A stretch of 64,000 nucleotides of DNA, from positions 62,001-126,000 of the forward strand of contig NZ_JAEPWM010000012.1 in the NCBI RefSeq assembly GCF_016654015.1, in the 5' to 3' direction. The position numbers and the translations under genes were made by a program. Position 1 is the first letter of the stretch; every line of letters starts with the position of its first letter. Shown here piece after piece: positions 1 through 8,703 of this stretch. Origin of the DNA: Ramlibacter ginsenosidimutans. GTDB taxonomy: Bacteria; Pseudomonadota; Gammaproteobacteria; Burkholderiales; Burkholderiaceae_C. The notes under the pieces were generated by a model, which was not told the DNA's origin, did not search any database, and worked only from the letters and a program-made list of their open reading frames with translations.

Positions 1-135
1 GGCCTTTTGCTGCTGGCGTTCGGCCGAGCGCGACTTGCGATGCTCGCCCGCCTTGCGCTGCGCCGCCGGCACCACCAGCGGGTTGCGGGGCTTGAGCGCC
101 GTGAGGCGCAGCTTCATCCGGCGCGCGGAATTCAT
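1..135 (-). CDS. hypothetical small basic protein, N-terminal part (cut by window start)
   Basis: The frame opens with ATG at 135-133 and stays open for 45 codons to the window edge, so the 3' end is missing. It begins MNSARRMKLRLTALKP and is rich in Arg, Lys and Gln. I see no known domain and propose no function. The ATG overlaps the TGA of the upstream EamA permease gene as ATGA, which suggests translational coupling and supports reality. A second possible start is the Met at codon 7. It could be a short nucleic-acid-binding or simply uncharacterised protein; the composition alone does not decide. Confidence 0.5.
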   Translation of the reverse strand, partial: MNSARRMKLRLTALKPRNPLVVPAAQRKAGEHRKSRSAERQQQKA

Positions 136-1031
136 GCGGCAGGGCGCAGGCGCGGCATCTTGAGCAGGCCCGTGGACAGCGCCGTTCCGAGCACCACCAC
201 AGCGCCGCACGCCAGCATCCAGGGCGTGACCCGCTCGCCGAGGAACAGGGCGCCGTACAGGATTGCGAACACCGGGATCGCGAAGGTCACGGCCAAGGCA
301 CGCGACGGGCCGGCCTGTTCGATCAGCCGGAAATACAGGATGTACGCCACGCCCGTGCACAGCACGCCGAGCACCAGCAGGGCCAGCCATGCCTGCGCGC
401 CGGGCATGTGCACCGGCCGCAGCCAAAGCGCCGGGATGACCAGGGCCAGCGCGGCACCGATCTGGCTGCCGGTGGCCGTCATCAAAGGCGGCAGGCCGGT
501 GAGGAAGCGCTTGGTCGCACTGGCGGCGAACGCGTAGCAGACCGTAGCGGCCAGGCAGGCCAGCACGGCCCACGCCGGTGCGATGCCGGAGACCGCATCG
601 GGCTTGAAGCTGGCCTTGTCCCACGCCAGCGCCGCGACGCCGGCGAATCCCACCACGAGCCCCAGCACGCGCGAGCCCGCGGGCCGGTCGTTCAACCAGG
701 ACCACGCCACCAGCGCGCCGAACAGCGGCACCGTCGCATTGAGGATGGCCGAGAGCCCGGTGGTGATCGACAGCAGCGCGAACGCGAACAGCAGGAAGGG
801 CAGCCCCGAGTTCAGCAGCCCGACGAGGCACACCTTCCACCAGTGCTGGCGGAAGGCGGCGGCGTGGCCCTTGAACAGCATCAGCGGCAGCAGGAACAGG
901 CTGGCGATGGTCACACGCACCGCCGCCGTGCAGACGACGCCGAAGTCGCCCACGGCCAGGCGCATGAACAGGAAGGACGCGCCCCAGATGGCGGCGAGCG
1001 CGACGAAGTCGATGATGGAGGCGAGAGGCAT
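132..1031 (-). CDS. EamA/DMT-family transporter (10 TM)
   Basis: This is a 299-residue very hydrophobic protein with about ten membrane segments, the usual size and layout of the drug/metabolite transporter superfamily (two EamA repeats of five helices). The start MPLASIIDFVALAAIWG leads directly into helix 1 and carries the family-typical WGASF early motif (residues 16-20). It sits in the inner membrane and probably exports a small metabolite; the substrate cannot be read from sequence. Its stop overlaps the start of the small gene at 135. About 80 bases of non-coding DNA separate it from ogt, which runs in the same direction. Confidence 0.85.
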   Translation of the reverse strand: MPLASIIDFVALAAIWGASFLFMRLAVGDFGVVCTAAVRVTIASLFLLPLMLFKGHAAAFRQHWWKVCLVGLLNSGLPFLLFAFALLSITTGLSAILNATVPLFGALVAWSWLNDRPAGSRVLGLVVGFAGVAALAWDKASFKPDAVSGIAPAWAVLACLAATVCYAFAASATKRFLTGLPPLMTATGSQIGAALALVIPALWLRPVHMPGAQAWLALLVLGVLCTGVAYILYFRLIEQAGPSRALAVTFAIPVFAILYGALFLGERVTPWMLACGAVVVLGTALSTGLLKMPRLRPAA

Positions 1032-1110
1032 GGCGAACCGAGTTTCAGGGCAATTCCGCCCGGCCGCCGCCGGGCGCTGATGAATTTTCAGGCGCGCATC
1101 GATGCGCTGC

Positions 1111-1635
1111 TCACATCAATGCGCCTTCGAGCTGCAGCAGCGCCGTCTTGCGCTCCAGCCCGCCCGCATAGCCGGTGAGGCTGCCGCCCGTGCCCAGCAC
1201 GCGGTGGCAGGGCACCACGATGCTCACGGGATTGCGTCCGACCGCCGCGCCTATGGCCCGGGCTGCCTGCGGCTTGCCGACCTCGCGCGCGAGGGCCGCA
1301 TAGCTGGTCGTGCCGCCGCGCGGGATGCCGAGCAATGCACTCCACACGCTTTGCTGGAAGGGCGTGCCGCCCTGGAGGTCCAGGGGCAGGTCGAAGGACG
1401 TGCGCTCGCCCGCGAAGTACGCGCGCAACTGCGCCACGGTCTCCACCAGCACCGGATGCCCGGGATCCTCGCGCCAGGTCGTCGCGTCGGGCCCGTGGCG
1501 CTGTCCTTCGAACCACACCCCGCACAGGCCGCGGTCGCTGGCGGCCAGCAGCATAGGGCCCAGCGGGCTCTCATAGCGCGTGCACACGCGCGCAATCGGG
1601 TACCGCGCGCGCACGCGCGCAATCGTCTGGTCCAT
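1111..1635 (-). CDS. ogt: methylated-DNA--protein-cysteine S-methyltransferase
   Basis: This 174-residue protein is a suicide repair enzyme that moves the methyl group from O6-methylguanine or O4-methylthymine to its own cysteine. The active-site motif PCHRV is present at residues 142-146 (acceptor Cys143), preceded by the helix-turn-helix with FQQSVWSALLGIPRG (93-107) and the conserved GRNP (133-136). The size matches Ogt/AGT enzymes. ATG 1635 lies one base after the stop of the upstream alkA-type gene, and its ribosome site AAGGAG lies inside the end of that gene, so the two form a repair operon. Confidence 0.95.
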   Translation of the reverse strand: MDQTIARVRARYPIARVCTRYESPLGPMLLAASDRGLCGVWFEGQRHGPDATTWREDPGHPVLVETVAQLRAYFAGERTSFDLPLDLQGGTPFQQSVWSALLGIPRGGTTSYAALAREVGKPQAARAIGAAVGRNPVSIVVPCHRVLGTGGSLTGYAGGLERKTALLQLEGALM

Positions 1636-1636
1636 C

Positions 1637-3118
1637 TCAAGCTCCTTGCGAAAGCGCGCTCCATGCGCGCACCACGGCGTAACTGCGCCAGGGTTTCCAG
1701 GCCTTCGAAGCCGCCTCGGCCTCGCGCGCCGGCTGCCGCATCTGCTGCACGCCCAGCGCCTTGTGCAATGCGACGTCGCCGGCCGGGAAGGCGTCGGGCC
1801 AGCGCAGGGCCCGCATCGCGATGTATTGCGCCGTCCAGTCCCCGATGCCGGGCAATTCCTTCAGCGCCTCCGTCGTCGCGGTCACGTCCGAACCCGGGTG
1901 CAGGTGCAGCCGGCCTTCGGCGGTCGCGCGGGCGATGGCGACGATCGCCGCCTGCCTTTGCCGCACGATGCCCAGCTGGCCCAGCGCATCGCCTTCGGCA
2001 GCCGCCAGCACCTCGGGCGCGGGAAACAGCTGGGTGAGTCCCGGCACCGGCGTCGCGAGCGGCACGCCGAAGCGCTGCACGAGCCGCTGCGCCAGGGTGC
2101 GCGCCGCCGCAACCGTGATCTGCTGTCCCAGCACGGCGCGCACCGCGAGCTCATAGCCGCTGAGCGCACCCGGTACGCGCAGCCCGTCGCCGAGCGGAAA
2201 GCTGCCATGCAGCCGCGCATTGATCGCATGCGGGTCCGCGTCGAGGTCGAAGGCGGCGCGCACGCGCCGGATCACGAGCGGCAACACGCCCAGCAGCGAC
2301 TCGCTGACCTTCAGGCGCAGCTGGCACTCCGCCTCGTCGAACTCCACCGTGAGCCAGCCGTCCGCGCGTTGATCGCCAGACCCGACGGACAAGGTGCGCG
2401 CGAGCTGCCGCTCGCCGACGGTCTCGACGCCGGCAATGGCCCGCGTGCGGAAGAAGCCGAGCATCGCGTCCACGTCGTAGGGCGGCCGGTAGCCGAGCCG
2501 CACCTCGCACGCGCTGGAGCGGTCCAGGCCCTGGCGCCGCAGCGCGCTCGGGCTCAGGCCGTAGTGCGCGAGGAAGGCGGCATTGAACCGGCGCACGCTG
2601 CCGAAGCCGCTGGCCAGCGCGACCTGCGTGATCGGCAACGGGGTGTCGGCCAGCAGTTGCTTGGCATTGAGCAGACGGCGGGTCTGCAGGTACTGCACCG
2701 GCGAGACGCCCACGTGTTCCTCGAAGATGCGGCGCAGGTGCCGGTCGCTCACGCCGATCCGGCGCGCGAGGCCCTCGGCGGAAGGCGCTTCCTCCGCCCA
2801 GGCTTCGGGCTCGTCGAGCAGGCGCGCCGCCTGCTGGGCCAGCACGGCGCTCGCGTCCTGCAGCGACCAGCGCAAGCCCTGCGGCGCCAGTTCGGGTCGG
2901 CAGCGCAGGCACGGCCGGAAGCCCGCTCCCTCGGCCTGCGCGGCATGCGCGAAGAAGCGGCAGTTCTCCCGGCGCGGCGTGCGCACGCGGCAGACGGGCC
3001 GGCAGTAGATGCCGGTGCTCGTCACGCCCGTGAAGAAGCTGCCGTCGAAGCGCGCGTCGCGCGCCTTCAGCGCCAGGTAGCAGGCGTCGGGGTGCAGGGG
3101 CGGCTCGGTGGAACTCAT
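1637..3118 (-). CDS. alkA: Ada N-terminal domain / AraC HTH / AlkA DNA-3-methyladenine glycosylase fusion
   Basis: This 493-residue protein joins three modules. Residues 10-78 form an Ada-type zinc/methyl-acceptor domain with Cys39, Cys43, Cys70 and Cys73. Residues about 85-195 are an AraC-type DNA-binding domain. Residues about 200-490 are an AlkA glycosylase with a helix-hairpin-helix (LPGIGDWTAQY, 422-432) and a candidate catalytic Asp448 in FPAGD. It should both sense methyl-phosphotriester damage and remove 3-methylated purines. The Ada C-terminal methyltransferase module is absent and is supplied by the adjacent ogt. It is divergent from the phosphohexomutase gene. This fusion architecture is known in proteobacteria. 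Confidence 0.93.
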   Translation of the reverse strand: MSSTEPPLHPDACYLALKARDARFDGSFFTGVTSTGIYCRPVCRVRTPRRENCRFFAHAAQAEGAGFRPCLRCRPELAPQGLRWSLQDASAVLAQQAARLLDEPEAWAEEAPSAEGLARRIGVSDRHLRRIFEEHVGVSPVQYLQTRRLLNAKQLLADTPLPITQVALASGFGSVRRFNAAFLAHYGLSPSALRRQGLDRSSACEVRLGYRPPYDVDAMLGFFRTRAIAGVETVGERQLARTLSVGSGDQRADGWLTVEFDEAECQLRLKVSESLLGVLPLVIRRVRAAFDLDADPHAINARLHGSFPLGDGLRVPGALSGYELAVRAVLGQQITVAAARTLAQRLVQRFGVPLATPVPGLTQLFPAPEVLAAAEGDALGQLGIVRQRQAAIVAIARATAEGRLHLHPGSDVTATTEALKELPGIGDWTAQYIAMRALRWPDAFPAGDVALHKALGVQQMRQPAREAEAASKAWKPWRSYAVVRAWSALSQGA

Positions 3119-3231
3119 GCGGCCATGTTACGCGCGGGCCGCCGCAGGACTAGCCGTTTACGGACATGTCCCTGGCAGCGCGCCCCCTAGAATGGGTCCG
3201 ACCCTTCCCCGAATCCAGCCCCAACCCTCCA

Positions 3232-4614
3232 ATGCAGCTCAGCCCCAGCATCTTCAAGGCCTACGACGTTCGCGGCATCGTTCCTTCCACGCTCTCGGAG
3301 GAGGTCGCCGAGGCGCTCGGGCGGGCCTTCGGCACCCTGGCCCGCCGCGAAGGCGAACAGGCGGTGGCCGTCGGCCGCGACGGCCGCCTCAGCGGCCCCT
3401 CGCTCGCCGCGGCGCTCGTGCGCGGCCTCGTCGCCAGCGGCGTCGACGTGATCGACGTGGGCATGGTGACCACGCCCATGCTGTACTTCGCGGCGAGTAC
3501 GCTCGCCCACAGCGGGATCCAGGTCACCGGCAGCCACAACCCCAAGGACTACAACGGCTTCAAGATGGTGCTGGCCGGCCGCGCCATCTACGGCGAGGAA
3601 ATCCAGTCGCTGCGGCGGATGATGGAGTCCGCCGGCTGGGACCAGCCGCCTGCGCCCGGAAAGGTGCGCAACGTCAACATCTTCGCGCCCTACCGCGACC
3701 GCATCAAGGGCGACATCAAGCTCGCGCGACCCATGAAGGTGGTCGTCGACTGCGGCAACGGCGTCGCCGGCGCGTATGCCCCCGAGGTGTTCCGGGCGAT
3801 CGGCTGCGAGGTGATCGAGATGTTCACGGAGGTGGACGGCAATTTCCCCAACCATCACCCGGACCCCAGCAAGCCCGAGAACCTGCGCGACCTGATCGCC
3901 AAGCTGAAGGAGACCGACGCCGAACTGGGCCTCGCCTTCGACGGCGACGGCGACCGGCTGGGCATCATCACCAAGCAGGGCAACAACATCTACCCGGACC
4001 GCCAGATGATGCTGTTCGCCCGCGACGTGCTCACGCGCGTGCCGGGCGCGACCATCCTGTTCGACGTCAAGTGCACGCAACGCCTCGGCCCCACCATCGC
4101 CGAGGCCGGCGGCAAGCCGCTGATGTACAAGACCGGGCACTCGCTGATCAAGGCGAAGATGAAGGAGATCAACGCGCCGCTGGGCGGCGAGATGAGCGGC
4201 CACATCTTCTTCAAGGAGCGCTGGTACGGCTTCGACGACGGCACGTATGCCGGCTGCCGCCTGCTGGAGATCCTGTCGCGCTCGGCGGACCCGAGCAAGG
4301 TGCTGGATGCGCTGCCCACCAGCTTCTCGACGCCGGAGCTGAACGTCAAGTGCGAGGAGGGCGAGGCCCATCGCATCGTGGACCAGCTGGTGAAGAAGGC
4401 GAACTTCCCCGCCGCCCAGGTGTCGACGATCGACGGCCTGCGCGTGGACTGGAGCGACGGCTTCGGCCTGGTGCGCGCATCCAACACCACGCCCGTGCTC
4501 GTGCTGCGCTTCGAAGGCCATTCGCAGGAGGCCATGCACCGCATCGAAGGCGAGATGTTGTCGCTGCTGCGCACCGTGAAGCCGGACGCGAAGATCGCCG
4601 AAGCGGCGCACTGA
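3232..4614 (+). CDS. phosphomannomutase/phosphoglucomutase
   Basis: This 460-residue alpha-D-phosphohexomutase interconverts hexose 6-phosphate and 1-phosphate for nucleotide-sugar, LPS or polysaccharide synthesis. The phosphoserine loop TGSHNPKDYNG has Ser101. The metal loop DGDGD has Asp237, Asp239 and Asp241. The sugar-binding loop is GEMSGH (319-324), and the phosphate-binding RASNTTP is at 415-421. These are the motifs of AlgC/ManB-type dual enzymes. I chose the ATG at 3232 because MQLSPSIFKAYDVRGI is the normal N-terminus; an in-frame ATG at 3166 would add 22 atypical residues. The lipopolysaccharide genes waaC and waaA follow. Confidence 0.93.
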   Translation: MQLSPSIFKAYDVRGIVPSTLSEEVAEALGRAFGTLARREGEQAVAVGRDGRLSGPSLAAALVRGLVASGVDVIDVGMVTTPMLYFAASTLAHSGIQVTGSHNPKDYNGFKMVLAGRAIYGEEIQSLRRMMESAGWDQPPAPGKVRNVNIFAPYRDRIKGDIKLARPMKVVVDCGNGVAGAYAPEVFRAIGCEVIEMFTEVDGNFPNHHPDPSKPENLRDLIAKLKETDAELGLAFDGDGDRLGIITKQGNNIYPDRQMMLFARDVLTRVPGATILFDVKCTQRLGPTIAEAGGKPLMYKTGHSLIKAKMKEINAPLGGEMSGHIFFKERWYGFDDGTYAGCRLLEILSRSADPSKVLDALPTSFSTPELNVKCEEGEAHRIVDQLVKKANFPAAQVSTIDGLRVDWSDGFGLVRASNTTPVLVLRFEGHSQEAMHRIEGEMLSLLRTVKPDAKIAEAAH

Positions 4615-4688
4615 GCGCGGCTTGCGGCGCCGGCGGGAAGTCAGGCGCCATCGATTAGAGTGCCCGTGCGGGCGCCTCGAAGCGCCGG

Positions 4689-4708
4689 ATCCCCGCCTGC
4701 GCGGGGAT
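4689..4708. repeat. REP-like short palindrome upstream of waaC
   Basis: ATCCCCGC (4689-4696) and GCGGGGAT (4701-4708) form an eight-base-pair stem around a four-base loop. The flanks CGCCGG on the left and GACGGAGT on the right resemble the short CCCCGC/GCGGGG dispersed palindromes common in proteobacterial intergenic regions. It ends 11 bases before the TTG start of waaC, so the waaC ribosome site lies in its right flank. Confidence 0.6.
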
Positions 4709-4719
4709 GACGGAGTCCC

Positions 4720-5685
4720 TTGAACATCCTGATCGTCAAACTGTCCTCGCTCGGTGACGTCGTGCACACCCTGCCGGCCGTGCAGGACCTGCATGCCGCG
4801 CTTCCCGGCGTGCGCGTCCACTGGGTCGCGGAAACCGGCTTCGCCTCGCTGGTGCGGCGCTGCGAAGGCGTGGAGCGCGTGATCGCCAGCGACCTGCGCC
4901 GCTGGCGCAAGGCGCCGTTCGCGCACGACACGCGCCAGGAGTGGCGCGCATTCCGCGCCCAGCTGCATGCCGAGGCCTACGACGCGGTGCTGGACCTGCA
5001 AGGCCTCACCAAGTCGGCGCTGATCGCCCACATGGCCACGCTCGCGCCCGGCGGCAAGCGCTATGCGATGGCCAACCGCACGGCGGGATCCAGCTACGAG
5101 GCGCCGACGCGCTGGATCGCCGATGTGGCGATCCCGCTGGAGCCGCAGCTCGATGCGGTGCAGCGCGCGCGCGAAGTCTGCGCGCGGGCGCTCGGCTATG
5201 CGGTGCAGGGTGCGCCCCGCTACGGGCTGGCGCGGGCGACGGGGTCGCGTGACGACACGGTGGTCCTGATCCACGGCAGTTCGCGCGCGGACAAGCACTG
5301 GCCCGAAGCGCAGTGGATCGATCTGGGCCAGCGGCTGCTCGCCCAGGGCCATGCGCTCGCCCTCCCGCACGGCAGCGACGAGGAGGAGGCGCGCAGCGCG
5401 CGGATCGCGCAGGCGCTCGGGCCACGCGCGCAGGTGTGGCCGCGGCTTTCCCTCGACGCACTGACGGACCGCATGGCGCGCTGCGCCGGCGCGATCGGCG
5501 TCGACAGCGGCCTGAGCCACATCGCCGTCGCGCTGGACCTGCCGCACGTGCAGATCTACAACCACGACACCGCGTGGCGCACGGGCCCGCTGGACAGCCC
5601 GCGCCAGCGCGCCGTGTACGCCTCTCCCGCCCCTTCGGCGGACGCGGTGTGGGAGGCCTGGCAGGCCGTCACAATGCCGGAATGA
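4720..5685 (+). CDS. waaC: lipopolysaccharide heptosyltransferase I
   Basis: This 321-residue GT9 enzyme adds the first L-glycero-D-manno-heptose to Kdo2-lipid A at the cytoplasmic face of the inner membrane. The N-terminal MNILIVKLSSLGDVVHTLPA carries the GT9 Asp13, and the C-terminal donor-site motif GVDSGLSH is near residue 265. The start is TTG at 4720, because it begins the conserved MNILIVK segment and no ATG is available there. A weak GGAG at 4712-4715 precedes it, next to a REP-like hairpin. Its stop overlaps the waaA start (ATGA), so both are translated as a pair. Confidence 0.93.
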   Translation: MNILIVKLSSLGDVVHTLPAVQDLHAALPGVRVHWVAETGFASLVRRCEGVERVIASDLRRWRKAPFAHDTRQEWRAFRAQLHAEAYDAVLDLQGLTKSALIAHMATLAPGGKRYAMANRTAGSSYEAPTRWIADVAIPLEPQLDAVQRAREVCARALGYAVQGAPRYGLARATGSRDDTVVLIHGSSRADKHWPEAQWIDLGQRLLAQGHALALPHGSDEEEARSARIAQALGPRAQVWPRLSLDALTDRMARCAGAIGVDSGLSHIAVALDLPHVQIYNHDTAWRTGPLDSPRQRAVYASPAPSADAVWEAWQAVTMPE

Positions 5686-6926
5686 TCCGGCCGCTCTATT
5701 CCCTGCTGGTGATCGGGGCCCAGCCGTTGCTGCGGCGCAAGCTGCGCCGGCGCGGGGTCGCCGAGCCGGGCTACCTGGAGCACGTCGAGGAGCGCTTTGG
5801 CCGCTACCAGCACGCCGCGCAGTCGGGGCGCCTGTGGATCCACGCGGTCTCGCTGGGGGAGACGCGCGCCGCGGCGATCCTGCTGGAAGCGCTGCGCCGC
5901 GCCCAGCCGGACCTGCGCGTGCTGCTCACGCACGGCACGGCGACCGGCCGGGCCGAGGGCCGGCGGCTGCTGCGGGAAGGCGATGCGCAAGCGTGGCTGC
6001 CCTGGGACACGCCGCAAGCCGTGCAGCGCTTCCTCGCGCATTTCCGCCCCAGCTGCGGCGTGTTGATGGAAACCGAGGTGTGGCCCAACCTCGCCGCGGC
6101 CTGCCTGGCCCGCGGCGTGCCGCTGGTGCTCGCCAATGCGCGGCTGTCGCCCAAGTCGATGGCGCAGGCACGCCGGTTCTCGCGCCTGGCGCGTCCCGCG
6201 TACGGCGCGCTGCGCGCCGTGTGGGCGCAGACGGAGGACGACGCCCGCCGGCTGGCGTCCGTCGGCGCCTCGGTGCAGGGCGTGTTCGGCAACCTCAAGT
6301 TCGACGCGGCGCCGGACCCGCTGCTGCTGCAGATGGGGCGCGACTGGCGCTCCACCAGCACGCGCCCGGTCGTGATGTTTGCCAGCTCGCGCGAAGGCGA
6401 GGAGGTCGAATTCCTGCGCGCCATCGCGGGGGTGCAGGGGATCCAGTGGCTGCTGGTGCCGCGCCATCCGCAACGCTTCGACGAAGTGGCCGGGCTGGTG
6501 GCGCAGGCCGGCCGCTCCGTGTCTCGGCGCGGCGCCTGGGACGGCGTGCCCGAACCCGCCGACGTGTGGCTGGGCGACTCGCTCGGCGAGATGCCGCTGT
6601 ACTACGCGCTGGCGGACGCGGCGCTGCTGGGAGGCAGCTTCGCTCCGCTCGGTGGGCAGAACCTGATCGAAGCGGCGGCCTGCGGCTGTCCCGTGGTCAT
6701 GGGGCCGCACACCTTCAACTTCAGCGAGGCTGCCGAACTGGCGTTGCAGGCGGGCGCCGCGCGCCGCGCGGGCACGATGGGGGAGGGCGTGCGCACGGCC
6801 GTGGAACTGGTGCGCGACCCGCCTGCAAGGACAGCCGCGGCCCGGGCCGGTGAGCGTTTTGCCGCCGCGCATCGCGGTGCAGCGGCGAAGACCGCGCAAG
6901 CGGTGCTCGCGCTCATCGAGCGCTGA
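5682..6926 (+). CDS. waaA: 3-deoxy-D-manno-octulosonic acid (Kdo) transferase
   Basis: This 414-residue GT30 enzyme transfers Kdo from CMP-Kdo to lipid IVA. The N-terminal membrane-anchor segment MIRPLYSLLVIGAQPLL and the acceptor-domain motif HAVSLGE with Glu60 (the catalytic base position in characterised WaaA proteins) are present. The C-terminal donor domain has GGSFAPLGGQNLIEAA. ATG 5682 overlaps the waaC TGA. The frame remains open upstream, but those codons belong to the waaC region and read as non-family sequence. It converges on tolC across a 45-base gap. Confidence 0.95.
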   Translation: MIRPLYSLLVIGAQPLLRRKLRRRGVAEPGYLEHVEERFGRYQHAAQSGRLWIHAVSLGETRAAAILLEALRRAQPDLRVLLTHGTATGRAEGRRLLREGDAQAWLPWDTPQAVQRFLAHFRPSCGVLMETEVWPNLAAACLARGVPLVLANARLSPKSMAQARRFSRLARPAYGALRAVWAQTEDDARRLASVGASVQGVFGNLKFDAAPDPLLLQMGRDWRSTSTRPVVMFASSREGEEVEFLRAIAGVQGIQWLLVPRHPQRFDEVAGLVAQAGRSVSRRGAWDGVPEPADVWLGDSLGEMPLYYALADAALLGGSFAPLGGQNLIEAAACGCPVVMGPHTFNFSEAAELALQAGAARRAGTMGEGVRTAVELVRDPPARTAAARAGERFAAAHRGAAAKTAQAVLALIER

Positions 6927-6971
6927 CGATAAGGAAGGGGCGACGCGCTCCTGGGTCGGAGATGCGAACGC

Positions 6972-8300
6972 TCAGCGTTGCAGCAGCGTGTTCAGCCGGG
7001 TGAGGTCTTCCGCCTGCAGCGTGCCGTTCGCCTGGCGCAGCTTGAGGTGGCCCAGCAGCACGTTGTAGCGCGCCTGAGAGAGATCGCGCTTGGTCTGGAA
7101 CAGCTGCGTCTGCGCGTTCAGCACGTCGATGTTGATGCGCACGCCCACCTGGTAACCGAGGCGGTTGGCATCCAGCGAGCTCTGGCTGGAGGCTTCGGCC
7201 GCTTCCAGCGCACGCACCTGGCCTTGGCCCGAGACCACGCCGAAGTAGGCAGTGCGCACGGCCTGCGCGACCTGGCGCCGGGTGGCCTCGAGGTCGGTGC
7301 GGGCCTTTTCTTCCAGCGCGAGGGTCTCGCGGATCCTGTTCTGCACCGCGAAGCCGGAGAACAGCGGGACGTTGATCGCGATGCCGGCGGTGCCCTGGCG
7401 CGGCGCGTTATCGAGGAACGAAGTCGCGGTGCCGTTGATGTTGTGCGCCCAGCCGTAGCTGGCCGTGAGGTCCACCGTGGGCTTGTGGCCGGCGCGGGCC
7501 TTCTCGGTTTCGAGTTCGGCGATCTCCACGTTGGATTTCGCCTGCAGGATCGGCGGGCTCGCGCTCTCGGACGCAGCCACCCACGCTTCCGGGTCGGCGG
7601 GCTGCGGCGGCGGCACGCGGTCCAGGGTGCCGACCGGATCGGGCATCGCGCCCGGCTTGCCCACCAGCGTGTCGAGCGCGAGGCGCTTGATGCGCAGGTC
7701 GTTCTCGGCCTGGATCTCCTGGGCCAGCACGAGGTCGTAGCGTGCCTGCGCCTCGCGCGTGTCGGTGATGGTGGTGGTGCCCACCTCGAAATTGCGCTTG
7801 GCCGAGGCGAGCTGCTCCGCCGTCGCTTCCTTCTGCGCGCGCACGAAAGTCAGCGTGTCCTGCGCCGCCAGCACGTCGAAGTAGGCCTGGCTCACCCGGA
7901 TGATCAGGTCCTGGCTCGCGGCGGTGAGCTGGTACTCGGCCTGCTGCTTCTGCCGCTCCGCCTGCCGCCAGGTCGCCAGGTTGGCGGGCCGGTAGAGCGG
8001 CTGCGAGGCGCTGAGCGTGGCGCTCTCGGTGCCGTAGGAGTGGGACGAAGGCAGGGGCGGCGCGTTCACCTCGATCTTGCTGCGGCCGGCGTTCGCCGTC
8101 AGCCCGGCCTGCGGAAGGATGCCGGCCTTCGCCTGCTCCGCGCGGTACAGGTTGGCGTCGTACTGCGCCTTCGCGGATTGCCAGGTGGCGTCATACGCGC
8201 GGGCGTCCTCGTACATCTCGAGAAGGCCTTCCGCGTGCGCCGCTCCGGCCAGGGCGAGCCCGATTGCCGCCGCGAGGGGCGCAAGCCGCAACTTCTTCAT
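6972..8300 (-). CDS. tolC: TolC-family outer membrane efflux channel
   Basis: This 442-residue protein has a cleavable signal peptide (MKKLRLAPLAAAIGLALAGA, predicted cut after AHA at residue 23). Two repeats of the outer-membrane-efflux type follow, with long alpha-helical coiled regions rich in Gln and Ala. TolC trimers form the outer-membrane exit duct for RND and type I systems. It ends a minus-strand run starting with TetR and the RND pump and is separated from the rhodanese gene by 57 bases. Its likely job is to serve the pump encoded upstream, and perhaps other systems. Confidence 0.92.
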   Translation of the reverse strand: MKKLRLAPLAAAIGLALAGAAHAEGLLEMYEDARAYDATWQSAKAQYDANLYRAEQAKAGILPQAGLTANAGRSKIEVNAPPLPSSHSYGTESATLSASQPLYRPANLATWRQAERQKQQAEYQLTAASQDLIIRVSQAYFDVLAAQDTLTFVRAQKEATAEQLASAKRNFEVGTTTITDTREAQARYDLVLAQEIQAENDLRIKRLALDTLVGKPGAMPDPVGTLDRVPPPQPADPEAWVAASESASPPILQAKSNVEIAELETEKARAGHKPTVDLTASYGWAHNINGTATSFLDNAPRQGTAGIAINVPLFSGFAVQNRIRETLALEEKARTDLEATRRQVAQAVRTAYFGVVSGQGQVRALEAAEASSQSSLDANRLGYQVGVRINIDVLNAQTQLFQTKRDLSQARYNVLLGHLKLRQANGTLQAEDLTRLNTLLQR

Positions 8301-8357
8301 GGTCCGTCCTTCCGTCTTGCTTTTCTGATCGTTCTGCTTACGGCTTTGTACGCCGCG

Positions 8358-8693
8358 TCAGTACCGGGGCACTCCCGGGTCGTGCTCCCGCGACCACGCA
8401 TCGATGCCGCCCGCGATATTCGCCACATCGGTGTAGCCCTGCTGCGCCAGGAACATCGCCACCCGCTGGCTGCGCCCGCCGTGGTGGCACAGGCAGGCGA
8501 TGGGCCGGTCCTGCGGCAGCTCCGAGGTGCGCGCAGGAATCTCGTTCATCGGGATCGTGACCAGGTCGAAGTCGCCGGCCTGCACGTGCGCGGTCTGCAC
8601 TTCCCAGGGCTCGCGCACGTCCAGCAGCACGGGGCGCGCGGACTGGGCCTGCAGCCAGTCGTTCCAGTCGGCGGGGCGGACCTGGTGGATCAT
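8358..8693 (-). CDS. single-domain rhodanese-like sulfurtransferase
   Basis: This 111-residue single rhodanese domain has the CH2A-like LLDVREPWE near residues 23-31 and the active-site loop CHHGGRS at 69-75, with Cys69 as persulfide carrier. There is no signal peptide, so it is cytoplasmic. Such small rhodaneses move sulfane sulfur to unknown acceptors. It lies ten bases downstream of the PCM-like gene and upstream of tolC. A PCM / rhodanese / tolC order next to waaA recurs in Burkholderiales as far as I know, but the functional link is unclear. Confidence 0.9.
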   Translation of the reverse strand: MIHQVRPADWNDWLQAQSARPVLLDVREPWEVQTAHVQAGDFDLVTIPMNEIPARTSELPQDRPIACLCHHGGRSQRVAMFLAQQGYTDVANIAGGIDAWSREHDPGVPRY

Positions 8694-8703
8694 GGCAAGG
8701 ACC

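Noticed and set aside
3166-3231. Upstream start for the phosphohexomutase
   Set aside because: It would add 22 residues not found in the family and shorten the promoter region; MQLSPSIFKAYDVRG at 3232 is canonical.
3187-5565. 792-codon minus-strand frame across the phosphomutase and waaC
   Set aside because: Antisense shadow; it reads through the REP-like palindrome as TPSSPRRRGSG, a typical artefact of that repeat.
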